Below, piece after piece: positions 1 through 8,260 of a stretch of DNA of 64,000 nt. Within the stretch, counting starts at the first letter, position 1. Every line of letters starts with the position of its first letter. The DNA is taken from the NCBI RefSeq assembly GCF_030012525.1, contig NZ_CP124855.1:620001-684000 (forward strand), given 5' to 3'. Source of the DNA: Chryseobacterium gotjawalense (GTDB lineage: Bacteria > Bacteroidota > Bacteroidia > Flavobacteriales > Weeksellaceae). The position numbers were made by a program, and so were the translations under genes. Below the pieces are notes generated by a model. The model worked only from the letters and a program-made list of their open reading frames with translations. It was not told the origin of the DNA and made no database searches.

Positions 1-2631
1 CAATACGATATGTCGCGGAATCAATTTTTGTGTATATAAACTTTCACTGATATTAGTGATAGAATATTTCTGAATACTGTTTGAATTTAACAAATTATTT
101 CCCTGTAAAAATACATTAAAATTGTACTTTTTGTAATTATAGTTCGCTTTGACATCCCAAAACTGGGTGGTATCCTGATTGGTATTTCCAAATTTATAAT
201 ATTCTAACAGTGACTCTATTCTGAATTGAGCATTTAATGTAAAGTAGAGATTAAAGAATCCTTTCTGATCTTTGTAGTTATTAGAGTTAATTTCAGATGC
301 AATTTTATTAAAAGACCACTCATATCCCAATTCATAATTGGCAAAACTTGTCCAGCCTGATTTCATTTCAAAACCTATTTTTAAGTTATTAAATTCTGTT
401 TTAATAAGCGGCTGGTTATTGATGCTGTTTTCGTATTCAGAAAGGAGATAAGAACCTAATATACTGATCCGAGATTTTAATAATTTCAGATATTTTCGTA
501 ATTCAATATGAGATGATAATGTAGTATTGTTTTTAACCAAGATGCTCTGATTGTAAATAAAATTTGGATTTACAATCATATTATTTGAGAGGTAATCTTC
601 ATTTATAAAATAGTTGGCACTAAAGGTTAAATGTTCAGAAAGCATGTCACCCAGATTATAGCTAAAGCCCGCGTTGTAATTAGGAAGCACAACAAAACCT
701 ACTTCACTTCGTTTAAAATTTCTGTTACCCTGATACAGATAATTGGTGTACAGATCGTTTATAGAAACCGTCGAAAACTTTCGGCTTGTATGAAGGTTAA
801 AATTTCCTGTTTTTCTGTTTTCATAGCCAACATTAATGCTTGGTGAAATATAAAATCCTGCTTTATTTTCCGGATTAAAATCAAATGAAATATATTCATT
901 CAGCAGTGCAAGTCCATAATTCCATTTTTTATGTTTTTTTTGAAATTTTCCCTGCGCAAAAATTTGATTCTGCGAAAAATTGATATTATTAATAAATGGG
1001 CTGTTATCGAAAATTATTTTTTGATTATTAAAATCAAAAACAGATAAATCAGAGGAGAAATCATTTTTTCTGAATTCATTTCCCACCTGGATTTCAAGTG
1101 ACTGATTTTCATTGTATTTTTTAAGGTATGAAATTTTAGAACCTCCGAAACTCATTTTAGAATTGATGATCTGGTTAATTCTACGCGCATTTGGATTGTT
1201 GATAATGAATTGAAATACATCGTTTTCATCAGTGAAATCATAGGGTCGATCCTGAAAAGTATATCTTGCAACTGCAACAATAGCTTGTGAGGAATCGATT
1301 TGTTTGGTATAAATCAATTTATTTTCAGTGGCGAAAAGTTGATTTTTTCCCATCTGATTATTTAATTGTTCGTTGAAAAGAAAAATATTGTTATTATTTT
1401 CATTCAAAGAAGAAACCTTATTATAGAACAAAATGTTTGAGTTGTTTTTAAATTCTTTTGAAAGTTCCATTTTTCCGACAATATTTCTGTTGTTTTGCTT
1501 CCAGACTTTGTCTTCTGTATTGGTGAAATTTAATCCTTCGTAGTTAAATTTGTAAAGACTGGTAACGAAATTTCTGTTTTCTGTTTCATTAAAAACAGTC
1601 ACAAATTTGAGTTTCCAACCGGTTTTAAAATTATAAATATAATTAAGCGAAGCCAGCTGATCATTGTTGAAATTAGTCCGCTTTTCTTCGAATTGGAAAT
1701 TTTTCTGATGAAGGTTCACTGGCGACAAAATAGATATATTGGTCCCTACATTCTCAACTTCATTTTCTGAATTTGGATTAATGAGATACTCTACTCCTTT
1801 CATTTCATTCAATCCCAAATTATTAGCATTAAATAAAAGATATACTTTCTTTCTCTTTGTAAAATTCATTACATTGAGTTTTCCCTGTCTCCTATTTTCT
1901 TCATAGCTTGTAGAAGCCAGTAAAACATTACCAAACCATTTTCCTTTCGCATCCTCTTTTAATGTGAGATTTAGGGCAATACGTTCTGTATTTTCTATAT
2001 TTTTGAGAAGTTTATTTTTAGAATAATTTTTGAGAACCTGAATTTTGTCTAAAGGTTTTGAAGGCATATTTTGAGTAAGCGTTTGGTATCCTCTTTCAAA
2101 AAGGTCATCATTTTCTATCATTACTCTTTCTACTTCTTTGTCTCCAAATTTTATTTTGCCATCGCTTTGTACGGTAATCCCTGGAAGTTTTTTCAGCAAT
2201 TCTTCCACATTCTGCTCTGTTCCGTTTGAGAATTGTTGAGCATTGTATTCTATGGTATCTTTTTTTAGTTTTATAGGAGCAGTGCGGGTAATGACCACTT
2301 CTTTTATTTCTTTTACTTTATCGGCTTCTAATTCAATTGTTTCCAGATCGATAACAGTCCCTTTTTTAATAAAAGAAATGGGCATACTTTTCTTCACATA
2401 TCCCATTGCTGAGAATTGCAAAGTAAAGTCGCCAAACTTATCTGTATTTAATAAAAAACTTCCGTCTTTATTGCTAAAGACGAAAGTTGAAATATTGCTT
2501 TGTGAATCCATAAGAATCACATTGGCTCTTGAAATTGGCTGCTTATTTTCCGAAAGTACAAATCCTTTAATCTCCGTTTGCGCAGAGATTTTCAAAGATA
2601 ATATTAGGAACAGTAAACATAGGTATTTCAT
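1..2631 (-). CDS. Outer-membrane receptor-like beta-barrel protein, 3' end cut by window
   Basis: The reading frame stays open from an ATG at 2631 to the window edge, 877 codons without a stop, so the C-terminus is missing. It begins with a signal peptide (MKYLCLLFLILSLKISAQ), then a carboxypeptidase-regulatory-like beta-sandwich (about residues 19-100, starting TEIKGFVLSENKQPISRANV), then a plug-like stretch (about 120-230) with ELLKKLPGITVQSDG and KPLDKIQVLKNYSKN, then a long region rich in alternating aromatic and polar residues typical of outer-membrane strands. This is the TonB-dependent-receptor-like architecture often found beside GLPGLI genes. Its start overlaps the stop of the upstream GLPGLI gene as TAATG, so translation is probably coupled. 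The substrate cannot be inferred. Confidence 0.82.
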   Translation of the reverse strand, partial: MKYLCLLFLILSLKISAQTEIKGFVLSENKQPISRANVILMDSQSNISTFVFSNKDGSFLLNTDKFGDFTLQFSAMGYVKKSMPISFIKKGTVIDLETIELEADKVKEIKEVVITRTAPIKLKKDTIEYNAQQFSNGTEQNVEELLKKLPGITVQSDGKIKFGDKEVERVMIENDDLFERGYQTLTQNMPSKPLDKIQVLKNYSKNKLLKNIENTERIALNLTLKEDAKGKWFGNVLLASTSYEENRRQGKLNVMNFTKRKKVYLLFNANNLGLNEMKGVEYLINPNSENEVENVGTNISILSPVNLHQKNFQFEEKRTNFNNDQLASLNYIYNFKTGWKLKFVTVFNETENRNFVTSLYKFNYEGLNFTNTEDKVWKQNNRNIVGKMELSKEFKNNSNILFYNKVSSLNENNNNIFLFNEQLNNQMGKNQLFATENKLIYTKQIDSSQAIVAVARYTFQDRPYDFTDENDVFQFIINNPNARRINQIINSKMSFGGSKISYLKKYNENQSLEIQVGNEFRKNDFSSDLSVFDFNNQKIIFDNSPFINNINFSQNQIFAQGKFQKKHKKWNYGLALLNEYISFDFNPENKAGFYISPSINVGYENRKTGNFNLHTSRKFSTVSINDLYTNYLYQGNRNFKRSEVGFVVLPNYNAGFSYNLGDMLSEHLTFSANYFINEDYLSNNMIVNPNFIYNQSILVKNNTTLSSHIELRKYLKLLKSRISILGSYLLSEYENSINNQPLIKTEFNNLKIGFEMKSGWTSFANYELGYEWSFNKIASEINSNNYKDQKGFFNLYFTLNAQFRIESLLEYYKFGNTNQDTTQFWDVKANYNYKKYNFNVFLQGNNLLNSNSIQKYSITNISESLYTQKLIPRHIVL

Positions 2632-3401
2632 TAAGGTTTTTTAGTATCCCATTCAAATTCTCTTTCGGGTTCTAAACTTCTTATCGGTGGCGGGTTTGCT
2701 AAAACCACATTCTTTGGAAGATTAGCCATCATTTTTTGTCGGAATAACAATAGCGCATCGTTTGTTTTACTTATAAAATCTATATACTCTATTTCCTTAC
2801 CCTCATTAATGTTATAATAATTAATCAATTTCTCAGGAACTTTTAAATATGAATTTATAACTACTTTTGTTGCGATGTAACTATATTCGTTCTGATTATC
2901 TTCCGCTTCTAAGATCATACCAGGTAGCCCTTTTAATTTCCAAGGACCATTAGAAAAAGGAATTTCAGGTGTAAACCAAACTTTATAAACTCTACCTCTA
3001 AAATTTCCAATTGCAGCCTGACAATTAAAATTTAAAATATTCTTTTTTTCAGATAAAATTTTCCAGATAATTGTGGGTGCTGGATCTATATATAACATTA
3101 AATTAGGATTATTAGGAATATATGCAAGTCCTTTAAACCCTTTATCTTCTATTTGTAAAGAATTCATATATCTAGTTGAATGAGAATATTCTTTATCATT
3201 GACTAAATCAGAATAATCTTGAAAAACTTTGTGATATGGTGTTATATAAAAGGCTTCCTTATTATTAAGAACCAAAAATTGATTGGATTTCACTGGAGTG
3301 CTTTCTGTTTTCCGCGTGAAATCAAATTGAATAACAGTCAAATTTTGGGAAAAGATAGAATAACCAGTTATTATAAATAAAAGAAAAAGGGCTTTTTTCA
3401 T
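2631..3401 (-). CDS. GLPGLI family secreted protein (copy 1)
   Basis: 256 residues with a signal peptide (MKKALFLLFIITGYSIFSQ). The family motif is present as GPWKLKGLPGMILEAEDN near the middle, preceded by FRGRVYKVWFTPEIPFSNG, which marks the GLPGLI family (TIGR01200) of Bacteroidota. The biochemical function of the family is not known; members are exported and often sit next to TonB-receptor-like outer-membrane proteins, as here. The gene lies 17 bases after a small secreted protein gene and overlaps the receptor start by one base (TAATG), so the three look like one transcript. A related gene lies at 3850-4623 in the same arrangement. Confidence 0.9.
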   Translation of the reverse strand: MKKALFLLFIITGYSIFSQNLTVIQFDFTRKTESTPVKSNQFLVLNNKEAFYITPYHKVFQDYSDLVNDKEYSHSTRYMNSLQIEDKGFKGLAYIPNNPNLMLYIDPAPTIIWKILSEKKNILNFNCQAAIGNFRGRVYKVWFTPEIPFSNGPWKLKGLPGMILEAEDNQNEYSYIATKVVINSYLKVPEKLINYYNINEGKEIEYIDFISKTNDALLLFRQKMMANLPKNVVLANPPPIRSLEPEREFEWDTKKP

Positions 3402-3418
3402 AATTTCACAATTCTTTT

Positions 3419-3736
3419 TTAGTTACCAACACAATCCATTACTTCGTAAATTCCCATGTGGTGTATTACTATTGAATTATTCTCGTTACCACCACATTCT
3501 CCTGCGTAGCCTCCCATATTTAGATTATGCCTTTCTCCGGCACAATCTACAATTGTAGCCGTATAACCATGCCAACAATCTATAATTTCAGAGCACTGTA
3601 AATCATAAATTTCGCTATAAATCTCCTGCGTCGACATCATAGTTTCATCAGGTTTTATGGCAATGTCAATTTCATTTGCTGACGCAATTCCAGAAATTCC
3701 AACTGTTAAAAACAGTCCTAAAATAATTTTTTTCAT
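3419..3736 (-). CDS. Small secreted cysteine-containing protein
   Basis: 105 residues with a clear signal peptide (MKKIILGLFLTVGISGIASA). The mature part of about 85 residues contains five cysteines (in LQC, IDC, VDC, GEC and MDC) and a glycine-rich centre (NMGGYAGECGG). I do not recognise a named family. It is followed after 17 bases by a GLPGLI gene. A diverged, frameshifted relative lies at 4631-4917, also directly before a GLPGLI gene, so the pairing is repeated. The cysteines suggest disulfides or metal binding, which is inference. The ATG at 3736 is chosen because it gives a complete signal peptide. Confidence 0.75.
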   Translation of the reverse strand: MKKIILGLFLTVGISGIASANEIDIAIKPDETMMSTQEIYSEIYDLQCSEIIDCWHGYTATIVDCAGERHNLNMGGYAGECGGNENNSIVIHHMGIYEVMDCVGN

Positions 3737-3840
3737 TGTAATAATTTTTTAAAATTAATAATTAGTGTCTTCACTTTTTTGCGCATTGAGTTTCAACTCT
3801 TCAAAGAAAAAAAAAAAAGAAGATACGCAATAGCAAATGT
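3669..3840 (-). repeat. Duplicated leader plus signal-peptide segment, copy A
   Basis: These 172 bases are nearly identical to 4850-5025. They hold the non-coding leader of the small secreted protein gene and the part encoding its signal peptide. The match stops where the mature protein begins. The leader has a run of 12 A (3807-3818; 13 A in copy B) and a short palindrome (GAGTT-TC-AACTC). Confidence 0.85.
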
Positions 3841-3841
3841 G

Positions 3842-3850
3842 TTATTTCAT
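3842..3850 (-). other. Relic start of the receptor gene after GLPGLI copy 2
   Basis: Read on the minus strand, the GLPGLI-2 stop is followed by the same TAATG junction seen before the receptor gene, but the new frame reads ATG AAA TAA, an immediate stop. The intact receptor begins ATG AAA TAC. This looks like the break point of the tandem duplication. Confidence 0.6.
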
Positions 3851-4623
3851 TAAGGTTTTTTAGTATCCTCCCATTCGAACGAAATCTCTCTTTGTAAGTC
3901 TCTAACATTTGGGACATCTACAATATTAGTTCCTTTTGGTAAATTTGACAAAGCTTTTTGTTGTCTTTCTTTTAAAGCAATATCTTCTTTAAAAATATAA
4001 TCTTTATAGCTTTTCATGTTTTGTTGTGGGTAATTCTCAATAAAGGATAATATATTTTGAGGTATTCCCAAATCAGTATTATGAATTACTTGTACTGCAT
4101 TATAAGAGTTAACATTACTATTATCTTTTGCCTCCAAAATGAGTCCAGGCAAACCATCTATTTTCCAAGGTCCAAGACTGACTGGTATTTCTTTAGTAAA
4201 CCACACGGTATATGTTCTACCTCTAAATTTTCCTACAGCCTTTTGGCATAACATATTTAAAATTAATTTATTTTCATTAAATATCTCCCAATTAATTTCT
4301 TGCTTATTATCAATTATTAATGATTGCTCACCATATTGTCCGGGATAAGCTTTAATTCTATAAATGTTATTATAATCTAATAATTTACGATACATTTTTT
4401 GTCCGCCTCGTTTAATATTATAATTTTCAATTATTTCCTTTATTGGCGCATTATCCTCCTCGACATAATCAAAATAATAAGAATCAATTGGTGTTATTAT
4501 TGCAAATTCTTTTCCTTTCGTTCCGCTATAAAGTGTTTTAACTTCATATTCCACTATAATATTTTGTGCTTTCACTGATAAAAAAGAAATTACTAATAGA
4601 ACGATAAAGATTAGATTTTTCAT
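3850..4623 (-). CDS. GLPGLI family secreted protein (copy 2)
   Basis: 257 residues from the ATG at 4623, chosen because it opens a signal peptide (MKNLIFIVLLVISFLSVKAQ); a longer frame from 4650 would put extra charged residues before it. The family motif is GPWKIDGLPGLILEAKDN, preceded by FRGRTYTVWFTKEIPVSLG. It is clearly related to copy 1 at 2631-3401 but strongly diverged over most of its length, while the last codons (FEW...DTKKP, then TAATG) are almost the same in DNA. It starts 7 bases after the frameshifted small-protein gene. Function unknown; the partner would be the outer-membrane receptor downstream. Confidence 0.9.
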   Translation of the reverse strand: MKNLIFIVLLVISFLSVKAQNIIVEYEVKTLYSGTKGKEFAIITPIDSYYFDYVEEDNAPIKEIIENYNIKRGGQKMYRKLLDYNNIYRIKAYPGQYGEQSLIIDNKQEINWEIFNENKLILNMLCQKAVGKFRGRTYTVWFTKEIPVSLGPWKIDGLPGLILEAKDNSNVNSYNAVQVIHNTDLGIPQNILSFIENYPQQNMKSYKDYIFKEDIALKERQQKALSNLPKGTNIVDVPNVRDLQREISFEWEDTKKP

Positions 4624-4630
4624 AAGTATA

Positions 4631-4917
4631 TTATCCCGTTGGACAACCATCTATTCTAAATATTTCAAAATTCAATGATTCTTCCTCTCTATCTCCACAT
4701 GCTCCTTCAGTAGTTCCTACTTTAGTGTCGGTAAAACTACCATCACAATCATACCATCTCATTACATAGATGTTGTACAAGAAAGAACTTCATATTGAAT
4801 GCTTAAAAAATTTGTGGCATCTATTTTTTCTATATCATGTTCGTTTATTATTTCGTTTGCTGACGCAATTCCAGAAATTCCAACTGTTAAAAACAGTCCT
4901 AAAATATTTTTTTTCAT
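4631..4917 (-). pseudogene. Frameshifted small secreted cysteine protein (second copy)
   Basis: An ATG at 4917 opens a signal peptide almost identical to that at 3736 (MKKNILGLFLTVGISGIASA) and reads 51 codons to a TAA at 4762-4764. In another frame the sequence continues as YNIYVMRWYDCDGSFTDTK and TTEGACGDREEES to a TAA at 4631, matching the spacing of cysteines and glycines in the first copy (VDC, GEC, then a final Cys). A single-base deletion near 4770-4780 explains the break. It may be a real lesion, a sequencing error or a programmed shift; a lesion seems most likely. Confidence 0.7.
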
Positions 4918-5025
4918 TGTAATATTTTTTTAAAATTAATAATTGATGTCTTCACTTTTTTTGCGCATTGAGTTTCAACTCTTCAAAGAAAAAAAAAAAA
5001 AGAAGATACACAATAGCAGATATGT
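4850..5025 (-). repeat. Duplicated leader plus signal-peptide segment, copy B
   Basis: Partner of 3669-3840. Differences are a few substitutions and the A-run, here 13 bases (4989-5001). It precedes the frameshifted small-protein gene. Confidence 0.85.
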
Positions 5026-5092
5026 CATTTTATTAAAAATATTATTGTCTTAAATGCATAAACAATGCAAATTACCAATGATTTTTTTTATT

Positions 5093-5449
5093 TTAATAGG
5101 AATTCAATAATTCTTCTCTTTTTCTCTTTGTTAAAGATTGTACGATTAAATCATAAGAATGATCGATCAATTTGTAAATCAAATCTCTTTTCAAACCCTC
5201 ACAAACCACCGAATTCCAATGGGTTTTATTCATGTGATAAGCCCCGGTAATCTGCGGATGTTTTTCCCGAAGTTCTTCGCTCCATTCCGGATCTGTTTTT
5301 AAAGCAATGGATAAAGGTTGTTTATCCAGCGGAATTAGAGCAAACATTTTCCCGGCCACTTTCAGTACCAATGTTTCAGGATTAAAAGGAAAAGTTTCTT
5401 CTACTCCTTTTTTGAGCTGGCAATATTCTAAAATTTCGGTGATATCCAT
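5093..5449 (-). CDS. MmcQ/YjbR family protein
   Basis: 118 residues from the ATG at 5449 (MDITEILEYCQLKKGVEETF); an in-frame ATG 36 bases upstream adds a hydrophobic stretch that does not fit the family. Family signs are the opening helix, KTDPEWSEELREKHP, and the GAYHMNKTHWNSV motif typical of MmcQ/YjbR proteins, small CyaY-like fold proteins proposed to bind DNA. Length fits the family. It stands alone between the peptide cassettes and a divergent oxidoreductase gene. The cellular role is not established. Confidence 0.88.
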   Translation of the reverse strand: MDITEILEYCQLKKGVEETFPFNPETLVLKVAGKMFALIPLDKQPLSIALKTDPEWSEELREKHPQITGAYHMNKTHWNSVVCEGLKRDLIYKLIDHSYDLIVQSLTKRKREELLNSY

Positions 5450-5585
5450 ATATAATATAAGTAAAGGGTAATAAGTAATTATCAATAGGTAATAATGATT
5501 AATAATAATCGTTTTAACATTATAAAATTAATAAATTTGTTTGAGAAATTACTAATTACTTATTTTTCATTACTTATCAAAAATT

Positions 5586-6239
5586 ATGAAAGCATTAATC
5601 ATCGGCGCTACCGGCGCGACAGGAAAAGATTTAGTTTATCAACTCCTACAGGATTCTGATTTTAAGGAAGTTGATGTATTTGTAAGAAAACCTTTAAACA
5701 TCAATGATTCAAAATTAAGAACGCATGTCGTTGATTTTGAAAAACCTGACGAATGGAAAGATCTGGTAAAAGGTGATGTTGCGTTTTCCTGTCTCGGTAC
5801 CACGTTGAAAGCGGCCGGAAGTAAGGAAGCGCAAAAAAAAGTAGATGTGGATTATCAATATAACTTCGCTAAAAGTGCAAAGGAAAATGAAGTAGAAGAT
5901 TTTATTTTGGTTTCTGCCTACGGTGCAAGTGCGACCTCAAAAATGTTTTATTCTCAGCTAAAAGGGGAATTGGAAGAAAAAATAAAAAAGTTGCATTTCA
6001 ACAAAGTCACGATTTTTCAGCCGGGAATGCTGGAGCGGAAAAGTTCTGACCGGTTCGGTGAAGTTGCTGGCGCAAAAGTAATTAAATTCATCAACAAATT
6101 AGGTCTGCTAAAAAGCCAAAAACCTTTGCCAACTGATGTTCTCGCTCACGCAATGATTAATGCATCAAAAATAAAATCGAACGGTTATTCCAAAATTAAA
6201 TTAGGAAGTATTTTCAGTTTTGCGGATAAACATAATTGA
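5586..6239 (+). CDS. NAD(P)-binding Rossmann-fold oxidoreductase (atypical SDR)
   Basis: 217 residues. The N-terminus MKALIIGATGATGKDLV is a nucleotide-binding glycine motif of atypical short-chain dehydrogenases (the NmrA/HTATIP2-like group). CLGTT and FILVSAYGAS follow at the places where this group has its conserved strands, and QPGMLERKSSDRFGE near the C-terminus resembles the substrate-side region. The substrate is unknown. The last codons (FADKHN and stop) form part of the first unit of the tandem repeat that follows. Confidence 0.85.
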   Translation: MKALIIGATGATGKDLVYQLLQDSDFKEVDVFVRKPLNINDSKLRTHVVDFEKPDEWKDLVKGDVAFSCLGTTLKAAGSKEAQKKVDVDYQYNFAKSAKENEVEDFILVSAYGASATSKMFYSQLKGELEEKIKKLHFNKVTIFQPGMLERKSSDRFGEVAGAKVIKFINKLGLLKSQKPLPTDVLAHAMINASKIKSNGYSKIKLGSIFSFADKHN

Positions 6240-6690
6240 TTTGTTTCAATAAAAGTCATGTTTTTTTAACGCAAAGACGCAAAGGATTAATTAATAATGC
6301 TGCATAAAATTACGGTCGCAAAGGCGTTTCACTTCGCAAATGGTTTCTTAAATGTTTAAGACTGAAATCCTAATTCAGTTTTGCGGATAAACATAATTGA
6401 TTTGTTTCAATAAAAGTCATGTTTTTTTTAACGCAAAGACGCAAAGGATTAATTAATAATGCTGCATAAAATTACGGTCGCAAAGGCGTTTCACTTCGCA
6501 AATGGTTTCTTAAATGTTTAAGACTGAAATCCTAATTCAGTCTTAAACATAATTGATTTGTTTCAATAAAAGTCATATTTTTTTTAACGCAAAGACGCAA
6601 AGGATTATATAATAATGCTGCATAAAATTACGGTCGCAAAGGCGTTTCACTTCGCAAATGGTTTCTTAAATGTTTAAGACTGAAATCTTA
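6210..6690. repeat. Three-copy tandem repeat, unit about 156-162 bp
   Basis: The landmark AACGCAAAGACGCAAAG starts at 6268, 6430 and 6586, giving periods of 162 and 156. Unit 1 includes the last codons of the upstream gene; unit 2 begins with a copy of the same tail (TTTTGCGGATAAACATAATT), so the repeat arose by duplicating the gene end plus its 3' flank. Between units 2 and 3 a perfect 13-bp palindrome (6516-6528 with 6536-6548) is formed. No coding function is seen. Confidence 0.9.
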
Positions 6691-6748
6691 ATTTCTTAAT
6701 AATTGAAAAATTTGTGAAATCACTGGTTCATCAGTGTTTTTAAAAAAC

Positions 6749-6784
6749 AAAAAAGCCGTTTCAACATTTTTGAAACGGCTTTTT
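6749..6784 (-). terminator. Intrinsic terminator downstream of frr
   Basis: A perfect hairpin (AAAGCCGTTTCA, loop, TGAAACGGCTTT) flanked by A and T runs on both sides. It lies 17 bases past the frr stop and could work in both directions. Confidence 0.9.
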
Positions 6785-6801
6785 ATATTATGTTTAAAAG
6801 A

Positions 6802-7356
6802 TTAGATTTTCATAATCTCGCCTTCTTTCACTTTGAAGTGATCGTCGCACAGTTTGATATATTTGTCTGTAATTAATTGAATTTTTGCTTCTTCATCTTT
6901 AATCAGATCTTCAGAAACTCCTTCTAATTTCCGAAGTTCTTTCATCCCATCCTGGCGTGCATTTCTTACGGTAATTTTGGTAGCTTCAGCTTCGGATTTC
7001 GCCTGTTTAGACAATTCACGTCTTCTTTCTTCTGTCAATGGCGGAACATTTAAAATGATATTATCTCCGTTATTGGATGGCGCAAATCCCAGATTTGAAT
7101 TGATAATCGCTTTTTCGATGGCTCCGATAGCCGTTCTGTCCCAAGGCTGAATTGAAATCGTCATCGCATCTGGAATCATCACATTGGCAACCTGGCTCAA
7201 TGGAGTTGGTGCGCCGTAATACTCTACCATAACGTCTTGCACCATGGTTGTAGAAGCACGGCCGGCTCTAATTTTCTGAAAAGCATGTTCCAAATGTTTA
7301 ATGGCCGCATCCATTTCCTGCTTGACCATTCCTACAATAAGTTCTAATTCTTCCAT
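6802..7356 (-). CDS. frr: Ribosome recycling factor
   Basis: 184 residues, the usual RRF length. It opens with MEELELIVGMVKQEMDAAIK and contains the conserved KIRAGRAST, VEYYGAPTPL, QPWDR and LTEERRREL segments. RRF splits post-termination ribosomes with EF-G in the cytoplasm. It lies 60 bases downstream of pyrH on the same strand, the common pyrH-frr order, and ends before a strong terminator. Confidence 0.98.
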   Translation of the reverse strand: MEELELIVGMVKQEMDAAIKHLEHAFQKIRAGRASTTMVQDVMVEYYGAPTPLSQVANVMIPDAMTISIQPWDRTAIGAIEKAIINSNLGFAPSNNGDNIILNVPPLTEERRRELSKQAKSEAEATKITVRNARQDGMKELRKLEGVSEDLIKDEEAKIQLITDKYIKLCDDHFKVKEGEIMKI

Positions 7357-7416
7357 TATATCTTAAATTTCTGTTTTACTAATTTAAATGAAGCACTCAA
7401 AAATAGTATTATTTTT

Positions 7417-8124
7417 CTATAAATTCACTAAAGTTCCGATAGTTTCTCCCTGAACTACTTTTAATAGATTTCCATCTTTATTCATATCAAAAACAATAAT
7501 GGGTAAATTATTTTCTCTACTTAAAGTAAAAGCAGTCATATCCATCACTTTTAAATCCTTTTCAAAAACTTCGCTGTACGTTAAGGAATGATATTTCACC
7601 GCATCAGCATTTTTTTCAGGATCAGAATCATAAATTCCATCGACTCTTGTTCCTTTCAGGATTACATCTGCATCAATTTCGATCGCACGCAAAGTAGCTG
7701 CCGTATCGGTAGTGAAATAAGGATTCCCAGTACCCGCACCGAAAATTACCACTCTTCCTTTTTCTAAATGACGAACTGCTTTTCTTTTGATAAAAGGTTC
7801 TGCAACTTTGTCCATTTCGATGGCACTTTGCAAACGGGTAAAAATTCCGGCATCTTCCAAAGCACCTTGCAGAGCCATCCCATTAATTACGGTGGCCAGC
7901 ATTCCCATATAGTCACCCTGAACTCTATCCATTCCTGTAGCGGCACCGGCAAGACCTCTAAATATATTTCCGCCACCGATAACAATCGCCACTTGACAAC
8001 CGATATCGACTACTTTTTTTATTTCAGCGGCATATTCTTTCAGTCGGTCATTATCAATTCCGTATTGACGGTTTCCCATTAATGCCTCACCACTTAATTT
8101 CAGAAGAATTCGTTCGTATTTCAT
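7417..8124 (-). CDS. pyrH: UMP kinase
   Basis: 235 residues from the ATG at 8124 ([17 protein letters not shown]); an upstream in-frame ATG adds 11 basic residues not typical of the enzyme. Family motifs are [30 protein letters not shown] and MDMTAF. It phosphorylates UMP to UDP in pyrimidine nucleotide synthesis. It is followed by frr. Confidence 0.97.
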   Translation of the reverse strand: MKYERILLKLSGEALMGNRQYGIDNDRLKEYAAEIKKVVDIGCQVAIVIGGGNIFRGLAGAATGMDRVQGDYMGMLATVINGMALQGALEDAGIFTRLQSAIEMDKVAEPFIKRKAVRHLEKGRVVIFGAGTGNPYFTTDTAATLRAIEIDADVILKGTRVDGIYDSDPEKNADAVKYHSLTYSEVFEKDLKVMDMTAFTLSRENNLPIIVFDMNKDGNLLKVVQGETIGTLVNL

Positions 8125-8213
8125 TTTTACAAGTTTATTACTTTTTTTACCGTGCAAATATAAGGAAACACAAATAATTTCGTTAATAGATTTATATTTA
8201 CACCGAAATTATT

Positions 8214-8243
8214 TTTGAAAAGCACTTAATTAAATTATTTTTG
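8214..8243 (+). promoter_or_regulatory. Bacteroidota-type promoter for porQ
   Basis: TTTG (8214-8217), an 18-base spacer, then TATTTTTG (8236-8243) fits the TTG / TAnnTTTG consensus. The predicted start lies about 10 bases before the TTG start codon. Confidence 0.65.
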
Positions 8244-8260
8244 CATCTTTATATCACATT

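Noticed and set aside
631..846. 71-codon plus-strand frame at the left edge
   Set aside because: It is the complement of the receptor gene and has no protein-like features.
2243..2644. 133-codon plus-strand frame
   Set aside because: It overlaps the start of the receptor gene on the other strand, which has a signal peptide and domain matches.
6210..6690. CRISPR or riboswitch array
   Set aside because: Only three long tandem copies that include a gene tail; no spacer structure.
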